From an uncultured Blautia sp. (GTDB lineage Bacteria > Bacillota > Clostridia > Lachnospirales > Lachnospiraceae), in contig UQMI01000010.1 of assembly GCA_900542045.1 (NCBI GenBank), positions 1-64,000 on the forward strand: 64,000 nucleotides of DNA, given 5' to 3'. A model generated the notes under the pieces. It saw only the letters and a program-made list of their open reading frames with translations. It had not been told where the DNA came from and did not search any database. Made by a program: the position numbers and the translations under genes. Below are positions 23,703-31,105 of this stretch, piece after piece. Positions within the stretch are counted from its first letter, which is position 1. Every line of letters begins with the position of its first letter.

Positions 23703-26354
23703 TTAAATTGCCGGATCGGTCGGATCATAAGTCGTTCCGGCACCAATCTTCGGTACACTCGGCTTATAGAAAATATTAGAAGCACTGTCATGAATATATG
23801 CCGTATTTCCGCCGCTGCCCCAGTGATCCCAGATCCATTTCGCATCTCTTACTGTCAGACGGATGCATCCATGTGATGCAGGTGATCCCAACTTGTTATA
23901 CTCTACTGCAGAGATGGAATAGTGGTTCGGAGCAGATCCTGCCACGGAATGGAAGTAAATACCGCCCTGTCCTGCACCGATCAGATGGGTTCCATACTGA
24001 CCCCAGGAAGGTCCCATCAGCAGCTGCCATCTGCCTTCCTTCTGCATGGTATATGGTCCTCCAAGAGGTGTGGGGGTACTGGACAGACCAACCGAGCAGG
24101 CAAAAGCGATAACCGGAACTGTAAACTTACCGTTCTCATCCTTACCCAGAACCGTTACTGTACAGGTCTGACGATTGACATCATATCTGTACGGGCCCTG
24201 AGTAAAGCCTGTCATGCCGCTTAAGTCTGTCTGCATGTCACCGTTGCTCTTGAAGTAATATTTATAGCCGTCGATCCGGGTCCATCCGGTTGCCCATCCA
24301 TTCTTGGCGCCGTCCTTCAGATAACGCCAGTTGCCGTTTACATTCACCCAGGTATTTGCCTTGCGGAATACACCGTCACTGTCCACATAGCCTCGTACAC
24401 CGTTCTTTCCGCCCTTGGTACACCATTTATTCGTCACCAGACGGCAGTTGCCGTCCAAGTAATAGGAATTACCGTTTAAGTTGAGCCACCTGGATTTCAG
24501 CATACTTCCATCGGCACTTGCATAATACCAGTAGCCCTTGGTCTTTACCCAGCGGTTGGTCAGCGCATATCCATATCTGTTATTTCCCTGACTCCATTTG
24601 AAATAGTAATATTTACCGTCGATCTTTCGCAGTCCGCCGTACATCACACCGTTGCTGTTCACATAGTATTTCTTGCCGTCCTGGGTAATCCAGCGGTCAT
24701 GCTGCATATTTCCATTGGAAGAAAAATAATACCAGTAGCTGCCGATCTTCTGCCAGCCGGTCTTCTTCACCAGATAATAGTAAGGTCCAAAATAATATTT
24801 CTTCTTATCGATGGTCTTCCAGGTATTCCGATAGCTGGCTCTTGCGCCGTAGGAACCGAAATAATATGTCTTGCCGTCCACTGTCACGAACTGGCTGTCC
24901 ACACGGATCCCGTCAGAGCCGAAATAATACCACTTGCCGTTGCTGTGCTTTCTCAGCTCATTCTTCATGGGAACTCCGTCTTCATCCAGACACATCCAGG
25001 AATTGACCGTTCCACTTTCAATCTTCTGGATGCCTTTCCGGATCTCGATGGTTCCGTCTTCATTTACATATTTCCAGGCATCTCCGTCCTTGATCCAGCC
25101 CTGCACCATGGACGCATCGGCGCTCTCCTGACCGATGGGATCTGTCAGAGGACTGAAATACAGATATTTCCCATCTACTTCAATATGCCCGGTAAGGATC
25201 GCTCCGTCCTCATCCAGGTAATAATGTGCTCCGTTGATCTCCACGTAGCCGGATTTCTCTTCTCTGCTTCCGTCCGCTCCAAAGTATCCCCAGGTCTTTC
25301 CCTCATCCAGCAGTACCCACTGTTCCTGTACCATGATTCCCAGGTCTGTGGCTGCCGGATCAGTGCCGCCTGCCTCTGTCTGCGTGGTGAAATAATATTC
25401 GTTTCCGTCAATCTCCTGAAGTCCTTCCAGAATCTTTCCGTCCGGATCGAAGGCATAGGTCCTGGTCTCGGCTCCTGCGGTATCCTGCACGGTGATCAAT
25501 CCGTCAGCAGCGCTGAAATACCGGTTGGTCTCCTTGCCGTCCTGATTCCAGTATAAACGATAAACAGCTGTTCCATCTTCTGCCTGATCCATCACCCAGC
25601 GGGCATCGGTTCCCAGCACATAGACATCTCTGCTTACATCCGGGCCTGCTTTCTGAGCTCCATCCGTGCCAAAGTAAAGCCATTCACGTCCGGTGTCCGT
25701 ATCAGCTTCCATATTCACCCAGTAGTCCTTCTGCATGCGTCCGGTCTGCGGACACAGGTCACTGTCTGACTCCGTTACCATATTTTTAAGGATAAAGAAA
25801 TACTCCGAGCCGTCCACTTCCATAAAGCCGGTGGAGATCAGCCCCTCTTCATCAAATATGTATGTATAAGTCTCACCGGCAGAAGTCTGTACATTGACCA
25901 GTCCGTCTTCCCTGGTAAAATATTGATCTGTAACGCTGCCGTTCTCCATCTTATAAAGTCTCTTGCTCACAGTATCCGATGGAACCGTCACACTTCCGTC
26001 CACATCCTGCCACTGGGCATCGGTTCCCAGCACGACAGTTTGTTCCGTATCCGTCAGCAGAGAATCATCTTCTGTATCTGTACTGTCTTCTATGGACTCC
26101 AAAGAGTCATCCGTAATAAATCCTTCCTCTGCTCCATCAGCCGGCTCTGCTGCATCCTGCGCCTCTTCTGTCTCTTCTGCAGGAACCATTTCTTCCAGGT
26201 CACCCTCTGCCTGAAAATCCGCAAGAGCTTCTGCTGTTATACTTTCCTCTGCCACAGGCACTTCTGCTGCTGCCGCCCATACATTGGGAATGGACGTCAC
26301 CCCTACACATAATGTCAGCGCCAGTGCCATCAACTTCATTCTGCGCTTTTTCAA
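23703..26354 (-). CDS. L,D-transpeptidase (YkuD) with choline-binding repeats
   Basis: The 883-residue secreted protein has a signal peptide (residues 1-28), an acidic linker to about residue 110 and a long array of aromatic/Gly repeats to about 715. The repeats are degenerate and widely spaced at first, then canonical (GWQKIGSYWYYFSSNGNMQ). The C-terminal YkuD domain (about 718-883) has IYFHSVAG and the catalytic SPASHGCIRLT with Cys830. It forms 3-3 crosslinks or attaches proteins to peptidoglycan. The first codon is a TTG at 26354 preceded by TTAGGAGGGGA; the first ATG is five codons in and lacks an SD. Here the catalytic domain is C-terminal, unlike the lysozyme and amidase. It would dock on phosphocholine polymers through the repeats. 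Confidence 0.94.
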   Translation of the reverse strand: MKKRRMKLMALALTLCVGVTSIPNVWAAAAEVPVAEESITAEALADFQAEGDLEEMVPAEETEEAQDAAEPADGAEEGFITDDSLESIEDSTDTEDDSLLTDTEQTVVLGTDAQWQDVDGSVTVPSDTVSKRLYKMENGSVTDQYFTREDGLVNVQTSAGETYTYIFDEEGLISTGFMEVDGSEYFFILKNMVTESDSDLCPQTGRMQKDYWVNMEADTDTGREWLYFGTDGAQKAGPDVSRDVYVLGTDARWVMDQAEDGTAVYRLYWNQDGKETNRYFSAADGLITVQDTAGAETRTYAFDPDGKILEGLQEIDGNEYYFTTQTEAGGTDPAATDLGIMVQEQWVLLDEGKTWGYFGADGSREEKSGYVEINGAHYYLDEDGAILTGHIEVDGKYLYFSPLTDPIGQESADASMVQGWIKDGDAWKYVNEDGTIEIRKGIQKIESGTVNSWMCLDEDGVPMKNELRKHSNGKWYYFGSDGIRVDSQFVTVDGKTYYFGSYGARASYRNTWKTIDKKKYYFGPYYYLVKKTGWQKIGSYWYYFSSNGNMQHDRWITQDGKKYYVNSNGVMYGGLRKIDGKYYYFKWSQGNNRYGYALTNRWVKTKGYWYYASADGSMLKSRWLNLNGNSYYLDGNCRLVTNKWCTKGGKNGVRGYVDSDGVFRKANTWVNVNGNWRYLKDGAKNGWATGWTRIDGYKYYFKSNGDMQTDLSGMTGFTQGPYRYDVNRQTCTVTVLGKDENGKFTVPVIAFACSVGLSSTPTPLGGPYTMQKEGRWQLLMGPSWGQYGTHLIGAGQGGIYFHSVAGSAPNHYSISAVEYNKLGSPASHGCIRLTVRDAKWIWDHWGSGGNTAYIHDSASNIFYKPSVPKIGAGTTYDPTDPAI

Positions 26355-26478
26355 TACTGTCCCCTCCTAAAATTACAAAATTCCAGTTCGGTTTCACGCC
26401 AAACGGTATCGGGTCGTTACCATATACTTTACACCATTTTCTTTCAAAAGTACATGCCTTCTTTTGAAATAGTTGTTA

Positions 26479-27942
26479 CTAATTTGTAAAATAAAGAAAG
26501 TCTGCACAGGGCCGCTCACTCCCTGCTGCCGGCGTATTCAGCCGTTTCCCATTAAAATACATGGTAGAGGAGCCGCCTCCGTCCAGGTTATAGGCATATG
26601 TACACCCAAAACTCTGGAAGATTCTCACCAGCTCCCAGTGATTCAGGCCGCTGTATCCATTGTCTGTTACCAACAGAACATAATCATTTTTCTTGATCAT
26701 TCCCACTGCAGTCCTGGGATACTGCTTGTTGGTCTCGGCAATGGATGGCTGGACCAGTCCGTTGTTGATCAGTACCGGACCGAAATTATAGGTATCCTTT
26801 ACTCCCATTTTCAGCAGATCACGTCCCATCAGCCCCTGGGCCGGCGTAAACATGGTCCCGTCATTTTTCACGGCAAAAACCGTGTAGCTTGTCATATAGT
26901 CTCCATAAATCTTCCCATTTTTGATGCACATTCCCAGAGGTGAAGGAATTCCGGTGGCATAGTCAAAGGCGCTGCCGTTTACACCGATAATGCCGCCATT
27001 TCTGGGAACAGCGGATGTCGTATTTTCCCTGGCACCCCCATAGGTTCCATAGGACAGAGCGGATCTCAGCTGTTTGGGACTGGACGTGCGCACCCGGGCT
27101 GCCCAGTAAGGATGTCCGTTCATCTGTGCTTTTTTTACTTCCACATGCAGCGTGCTGCTGCTGTAGATCATCTCCGTACCGGAGCCATTCTGCCAGCTTT
27201 TATTCGTCATGGCTCCGTCTGCACCCACATAATAGTTTCCGATCCAGGTACTGGCCGCCATCACGCCGTTGGAATAGAAATAATATTTCTTGCCGCCAAT
27301 ACTGCACCAGCCGGTCACCATTTTACCGTATTTTCCCAGATAATACCATTTTCCATTCTGTTTCAGCCATTTGCTGCGAAGCTGCGCTCCATCGCTTCCT
27401 ACATAATACCAACCGGTCTTATATTTCAGCCATTTGCTGGATGCCATGGCACCACTGCTGTCAAAATAATATTTCTTGCCGTTCACAAACTGCCAGCCAG
27501 TATACATGGCTCCGCTGCTTCCCAGGTAATACCAGGTATTCCCTGTTTTGAGCCAGCCAATTTTCATGACGCCGCTCTTCTGGAAATAATACCATTTTCC
27601 TCCGATGGACTTCCAGCCGCTGTGGGCCATAACACCACTGCTGCTGAAGTAATACCAGTTCTTGGACCGGGTATTCTGAAACCAGCCGGTTACCATGCGT
27701 CCATTGGGCCGGCAGTAATAGTACTGCCCTTTGTACAGGATTTTTCCGCACTGCATTCTTCCGGAGGAAGAATAATAATACCAGTATTTTCCAATTTTCT
27801 GCCAACCGGTTTTCTTAGAAGTCACCTTCACATTTGTATGCGACTGACTGACATTTTTGGCCGCCTGTACGGGAACCACAGCGCCCAGACACAGGAACAA
27901 CAGCAGCAGTCCCAGCAATACTCCCCTTCTTTTCTTTTTCAT
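26479..27942 (-). CDS. Choline-binding-repeat protein with phosphodiester glycosidase (NAGPA) domain
   Basis: The 487-residue secreted protein has a signal peptide (residues 1-28) and about ten wall-binding repeats (45-250, e.g. GWQKIGKYWYYYSSSGRMQ). A C-terminal NAGPA/DUF2233 domain (about 270-487) contains GIIGVNGSAFDYATGIPSPL, YNFGPVLINNGLV, YPRTAVGMIKKNDYVLLVTD and YNLDGGGSSTMYFNG, the conserved core of phosphodiester glycosidases. Relatives cleave sugar-1-phosphodiester bonds. Fused to choline-binding repeats, its natural substrate may be a phosphodiester-linked wall or teichoic polymer, which is inference. Start ATG 27942 has GGGAGGAG upstream, and a promoter lies 40 bases further up. 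A gap of 124 bases separates it from the transpeptidase gene. Confidence 0.92.
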   Translation of the reverse strand: MKKKRRGVLLGLLLLFLCLGAVVPVQAAKNVSQSHTNVKVTSKKTGWQKIGKYWYYYSSSGRMQCGKILYKGQYYYCRPNGRMVTGWFQNTRSKNWYYFSSSGVMAHSGWKSIGGKWYYFQKSGVMKIGWLKTGNTWYYLGSSGAMYTGWQFVNGKKYYFDSSGAMASSKWLKYKTGWYYVGSDGAQLRSKWLKQNGKWYYLGKYGKMVTGWCSIGGKKYYFYSNGVMAASTWIGNYYVGADGAMTNKSWQNGSGTEMIYSSSTLHVEVKKAQMNGHPYWAARVRTSSPKQLRSALSYGTYGGARENTTSAVPRNGGIIGVNGSAFDYATGIPSPLGMCIKNGKIYGDYMTSYTVFAVKNDGTMFTPAQGLMGRDLLKMGVKDTYNFGPVLINNGLVQPSIAETNKQYPRTAVGMIKKNDYVLLVTDNGYSGLNHWELVRIFQSFGCTYAYNLDGGGSSTMYFNGKRLNTPAAGSERPCADFLYFTN

Positions 27943-27983
27943 AGTCTCCTCCCAATTCCCATTACATAGAATTATTTAATCTT

Positions 27984-28012
27984 ATTGTAATAGATTTTCA
28001 AAAAAATGTAAA
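27984..28012 (-). promoter_or_regulatory. Promoter of the phosphodiester glycosidase gene
   Basis: TTTACA (28012-28007), a 17-bp T-rich spacer and TACAAT (27989-27984) on the minus strand. The leader is about 40 nt. Confidence 0.78.
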
Positions 28013-28089
28013 GAAGTCTGGAACGCTTTTCCCGGGTGTGTCCGCTTATTTAACGTTAACCGGTTCGCCAGCCTTTGCCAAATGACCAG

Positions 28090-28491
28090 TTATCGAGTGC
28101 TTCCCCAAAGCCATTCTATATCTGGAAAAAATAAATGCAGAATAAAGCCAAAAATAACTATTGCCAGCAGACTGAGACCAGCATAACAAAAGATTTTTAC
28201 AATTTTTCCGGACTTACTTTTTACATTTTCAACATCCAGATAAATAGATGCCACTTTCTCATCTGTTAAATTTTTATCACGTACATCTTGAACATCAATA
28301 TCTTTTACCAGTTCATCCAACGTCATATCAAAGTAGTCGCTTAGCATGACTAATTTTTGAAAATCCGGGTAAGATTGTCCGGTTTCCCATTTAGAAATGG
28401 TTTGTCTTGAAACCTGAAGTTCCATTCCCAATTCCTCTTGTGATAAACCCTTCATTTTTCTGATAGACATAAGTTTTTCATTAAATTTCAC
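28090..28491 (-). CDS. XRE-family HTH regulator with C-terminal membrane anchor
   Basis: The 133-residue protein has a Cro/CI-type HTH (residues 3-60: LMSIRKMKGLSQEELGMELQ, then VSRQTISKWETGQSYPDFQK). A short polar linker and one C-terminal membrane helix follow (IFCYAGLSLLAIVIFGFILHLFF). I start at GTG 28491, which has CGGAGG nine bases upstream; a longer frame reaches 28551 but adds an unrelated tail. Membrane-tethered XRE proteins of this size are frequent in Firmicutes and often answer to envelope signals. No obvious partner gene adjoins it. Target is unknown; the licC leader region lies 390 bases away. Confidence 0.85.
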   Translation of the reverse strand: MKFNEKLMSIRKMKGLSQEELGMELQVSRQTISKWETGQSYPDFQKLVMLSDYFDMTLDELVKDIDVQDVRDKNLTDEKVASIYLDVENVKSKSGKIVKIFCYAGLSLLAIVIFGFILHLFFPDIEWLWGSTR

Positions 28492-28803
28492 TTGCAAAAA
28501 CCTCCGTGCGTTTGTTGTATCAAGTATATAGTTTTCAGATTTTGCCGGCAAGCAAGAAGTGTTGGCAATTTGTCAATTTGCTGTAACATCTTGAAATCTA
28601 AGCATTTTGTAAGTACATGCAAACCGTTCAAAACATAAGTGTAAGTATTTGCCGACACATATATTCAGAATAAAAGACCTGCTTCGCCCGGGAATACTCC
28701 AGCTTCAGGAAATCCGTCTCAAGCTGCTGTCTGTCAAATCCATATGTGTTGCTTTATGACACATGGCATTCGGGCATTCTACCATTGCTCGCCTGCTGAC
28801 TTC

Positions 28804-28879
28804 TCTGTTGCATGCCTTCTAGCTTTTCCGTTGTGTGTCTTCTGGCCTCTCCGTTGTGTGCCTTCTGGCCTCTCCGTTT
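28804..28879 (+). repeat. 23-bp tandem repeat (three copies plus a partial)
   Basis: Units start at 28804, 28827 and 28850, of the form TCCGTTGTGTGYCTTCTGGCC..., with the first copy most diverged and a partial fourth running into the licC -35 box at 28881. The rest of 28552-28803 shows no gene or clear signal. Confidence 0.85.
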
Positions 28880-28880
28880 C

Positions 28881-28909
28881 TTGACAGAAGACCGGGCAGC
28901 CGTTACAAT
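28881..28909 (+). promoter_or_regulatory. Promoter of the licC-like gene
   Basis: A perfect TTGACA (28881-28886), a 17-bp spacer and TACAAT (28904-28909). The 23-bp repeats end directly against the -35 box. The leader is about 115 nt. Confidence 0.88.
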
Positions 28910-28926
28910 ACTGTTCATGATTAAAG

Positions 28927-28965
28927 ATACCAGAAGCAAGTGAACAGAAACCGTCTGGTATTTTT
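28927..28965 (+). promoter_or_regulatory. Terminator-like attenuator in the licC leader
   Basis: ATACCAGA (28927-28934) pairs with TCTGGTAT (28954-28961), followed by TTTTT. A competing pairing GTTCA (28913-28917) with TGAAC (28941-28945) would span its 5' arm. The hairpin lies downstream of a strong promoter and 65 bases before the coding start. Confidence 0.6.
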
Positions 28966-29029
28966 GACCCCCAGATCAACTAAGGGAAAACAAAGACCGC
29001 CTGATGCAGGCGATGAAATGGAGTTACTT

Positions 29030-29770
29030 ATGAAAATTGATAATGCTGTAATTCTGGCCGCCGGCTTTTCCAGCCGCCTGGCCCCGCTTTCTTCTATTCG
29101 TCCCAAGGCACTCCTGCCGGTCCGGGGCGAAATCCTTATTGAACGCCAGATCCGTCAGCTGCAGGCTGCCGGTATCTCCGATATCTATGTGGTTACCGGA
29201 TACATGGGTGATCTGTTCCGTTATCTGGAAGACCTGCTCCATGTCCGCCTGATCGAGAACCCGGAATACCATGTCCGGAACAACCATGCCAGTATCTATT
29301 ACGCCAGAGATGTACTTGCCAACAGCTATATCTGTTCTTCGGATAACTATTTCCCGGAAAATCCTTTTTGCGCACAGGCAGAAAGGCCTTTCTATTCTGC
29401 TCTTTACGCAGACGGCCCCACAGAAGAATACTGTCTCACCACCGACAGCTCCGGCAGGATTACCGATGTTCACATCGGCGGCGCCGATTCCTGGTATATG
29501 CTTGGTCATGTACTCTGGGACGAGACCTTCACCCATGATTTTCTGGAAATTCTTCTGAAGGAATATGATCTTCCTCAGACCAGGGATCTTCTCTGGGAGA
29601 AAATCTATATGGCTCATTTGCCGGAACTGACCCTTTATCAAAAAAACTACGGACCAGGAAGCATTCTGGAATTTGACACCCTGGCAGAGCTGCAGGCCTT
29701 CGATCCCAGCTATCGAAACCGGCCAGAAAGTGAACTGCTTCAGCTGCTCTCCGGACTGGAACAAGGGTAA
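29030..29770 (+). CDS. licC: CTP:phosphocholine cytidylyltransferase (LicC-like)
   Basis: The predicted 246-residue cytoplasmic nucleotidyltransferase makes CDP-choline from CTP and phosphocholine. The canonical signature is intact: NAVILAAGFSSRLAPLSSIR followed by PKALLPVRGE, then YVVTGYMGDLFRYL, the NNHASIYYARDVLANSYICS segment and the metal Asp in SSDNYF. Its C-terminal half (ADSWYMLGHVLWDE; LWEKIYMAHL; GSILEFDTLAELQAFD) tracks pneumococcal LicC. Start ATG 29030 has GGAG seven bases upstream; longer frames reach 28940 without SD. Unlike the middle module of the fusion at 21.5 kb, it keeps the catalytic Arg and Lys, so it may carry the main activity. No LicD transferase is in the window. 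A related sugar-phosphate or aminoethylphosphonate specificity cannot be excluded. Confidence 0.85.
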   Translation: MKIDNAVILAAGFSSRLAPLSSIRPKALLPVRGEILIERQIRQLQAAGISDIYVVTGYMGDLFRYLEDLLHVRLIENPEYHVRNNHASIYYARDVLANSYICSSDNYFPENPFCAQAERPFYSALYADGPTEEYCLTTDSSGRITDVHIGGADSWYMLGHVLWDETFTHDFLEILLKEYDLPQTRDLLWEKIYMAHLPELTLYQKNYGPGSILEFDTLAELQAFDPSYRNRPESELLQLLSGLEQG

Positions 29771-29794
29771 TTCTGTTTTCTGGTTTCTTTTTTG

Positions 29795-30379
29795 TATCTC
29801 CCGGCCGGGAGGGGTACGGGCGCTTTTCAGCTTTCTGATCTCTGTGCCGTATCTCACGGCTGGGGGGTACGGGTGATTTCTGCATTTCTGCTTTTTCTGC
29901 CGTATCTCACGGCTGGGATTTACGGGTGGTTTCTTCACTTCTGCTTTTTCTACCGTATCTCCTGGCCGAACTTTACGGGTGGTTTCTGCACTTTTGCTTT
30001 TTCTGCCGTATCTCAGGGCCAGGGTTTACGGGTAGTTTCCTCACTTTTGCTTTTTCTGCCGTATTTCCTGGCCAGGGTTTACGGGTAGTTTCCTCACTTC
30101 CGGCTTTTCTGCCGTATCTCATGGCCAGGGTTTACGGGTAGTTTCCTCAGTTCCGGCTTTTCTGCCGTATCTCATGGCCAGGATTTACGGGCGCTTTCCT
30201 CACTTCCGGCTTTTCTACCGTATCTCATGGCCAGGGTTTACGGGTAGTTTTCTCACTTCCGGCTTTTCTGCCGTATCTCCCACCAAAATTCTACGGGGGA
30301 TTTCTGCACTTCCAGCTTTTCCACCGTATCTCAGGGCCAGGATTTACGGGCGCTTTTCAGCTTTCTGATCTCTGTGCCG
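29795..30379 (+). repeat. Eleven tandem 53-bp units, each with a CCGTA...TACGG dyad
   Basis: Eleven head-to-tail units of about 53 bp fill 585 bases just after licC. Each begins TATCTC, has TACGGG near position 19-24 and ends in CCG, so consecutive units create CCGTA-N16-TACGG. The inter-arm sequence varies (usually TGGCCA, but divergent in unit 10) while the arms stay fixed. Units 1 and 11, the ends of the array, share the same divergent 3' half (CGCTTTTCAGC...CTCTGTGCCG). The unit is not a multiple of three, and frames through it are hydrophobic and inconsistent, so it is not coding. Confidence 0.95.
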
Positions 30380-30455
30380 TATTCCGCGGTATATACTGTA
30401 CCCTATAACGTAGACACGGAGAAAAATACTTCTATACATATCTGAAGATCCAAAT

Positions 30456-30582
30456 CCAACCTGTGGACACAGATCTGGCCGGTTTTGAGAGATCATCCTC
30501 TTTCCAACCTGCGGACACAGATCTGGCCGGTTTGATTGATCATCCTCTTTCCAACTTGCGGACACGATTCCGGCCGGTTTCT
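30456..30582 (+). repeat. 47/48-bp tandem repeat (two copies plus a partial)
   Basis: Units beginning CCAACCTGNGGACAC start at 30456, 30504 and 30551. Each carries the palindromic segment GGCCGG, and the first two share AGATCTGGCCGGTTT and GATCATCCTCTTT. The third is diverged after about 30 bases. This is a different family from the 53-bp array. Between the arrays and HPr (30583-30742) I see nothing recognisable. Confidence 0.85.
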
Positions 30583-30742
30583 ACGGGGATATTCGGAACT
30601 TCCCGCCTTCTTCCCAGATTTCCCGATCTCCCACCCGGATCTTCCGGGTATAAGCCTGGGTACTTTCGGATGCAATCCGATGTTCCCAATCTTGCGCCGC
30701 GTCTTCCTCGGTATTCGTAAGAAAAATCCGCCAAAACAGATC

Positions 30743-30793
30743 CGGGCCTGGGAACCGCCTCCCGCTGACGCGGAGAGGCGGTTCCCAGGCCCG
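30743..30793 (-). terminator. 19-bp perfect hairpin after the HPr gene, probable terminator
   Basis: A 19-bp arm (30743-30761) pairs perfectly with 30775-30793 around a 13-nt loop, 37 bases past the HPr stop. Only GATCTGTTTT follows on the minus strand, so the T-tract is weak. Confidence 0.55.
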
Positions 30794-30830
30794 ATACCCA
30801 TTTTGTATACCCTTTCCAAGCTTTCCTTCT

Positions 30831-31094
30831 CTATTCTCCCAGGCCGCTTTCAATGGCCTTCACAAGAGATTCCATTGCTTCCTTTTCGTCTTCGCCTTCG
30901 CAGGTCAGTTCAATCTCATCTCCGCATTTTACACATGCCCCCAGTACGCTCAGAACGCTTTTGGCGTTAGCAGTGACATCTTTCGTGGTAAATGTGATCA
31001 GAGACTTAAACTTCATTGCCTCTTTACAGAGTGTTCCTGCTGGCCGTAAATGAAGACCGGTTGGATTTATCACAGTTACTTTCTGGCTGATCAT
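30831..31094 (-). CDS. HPr-family phosphocarrier protein
   Basis: The 87-residue protein contains NPTGLHLRPAG with the phosphorylatable His (residue 15), and NAKSVLSVLG where the regulatory Ser46 of Gram-positive HPr falls. Length and the C-terminal GEDEKEAMESLVKAI helix fit HPr/PtsH. It would carry phosphate from Enzyme I to EIIA domains, such as that of the PTS permease at 1965. The residues after Ser46 differ from the classic 'KSIMGVM', so it may instead be a Crh-like or specialised HPr. It lies 11 bases after cdaR on the same strand, an unusual place for ptsH, with no ptsI beside it. Confidence 0.88.
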   Translation of the reverse strand: MISQKVTVINPTGLHLRPAGTLCKEAMKFKSLITFTTKDVTANAKSVLSVLGACVKCGDEIELTCEGEDEKEAMESLVKAIESGLGE

Positions 31095-31105
31095 CTTCTT
31101 GCCCC

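Noticed and set aside
28492..28551. Longer N-terminus for the XRE regulator
   Set aside because: The GTG at 28491 has a proper SD (CGGAGG) and begins at the HTH as in family members; the extension lacks both.
28754..28979. Small minus-strand frames rich in Arg/Gln/Glu through the 23-bp repeats
   Set aside because: They only reflect the tandem repeats and lie opposite the licC promoter; no SD.
29792..30368. Plus-strand frames giving repetitive hydrophobic peptides across the 53-bp array
   Set aside because: The unit is 53 bases, not a multiple of three, so the peptide changes frame between units. No SD or consistent start.
29795..30582. CRISPR array
   Set aside because: The units are directly abutting and nearly identical throughout, with no unique spacers, and no cas genes are in the window.
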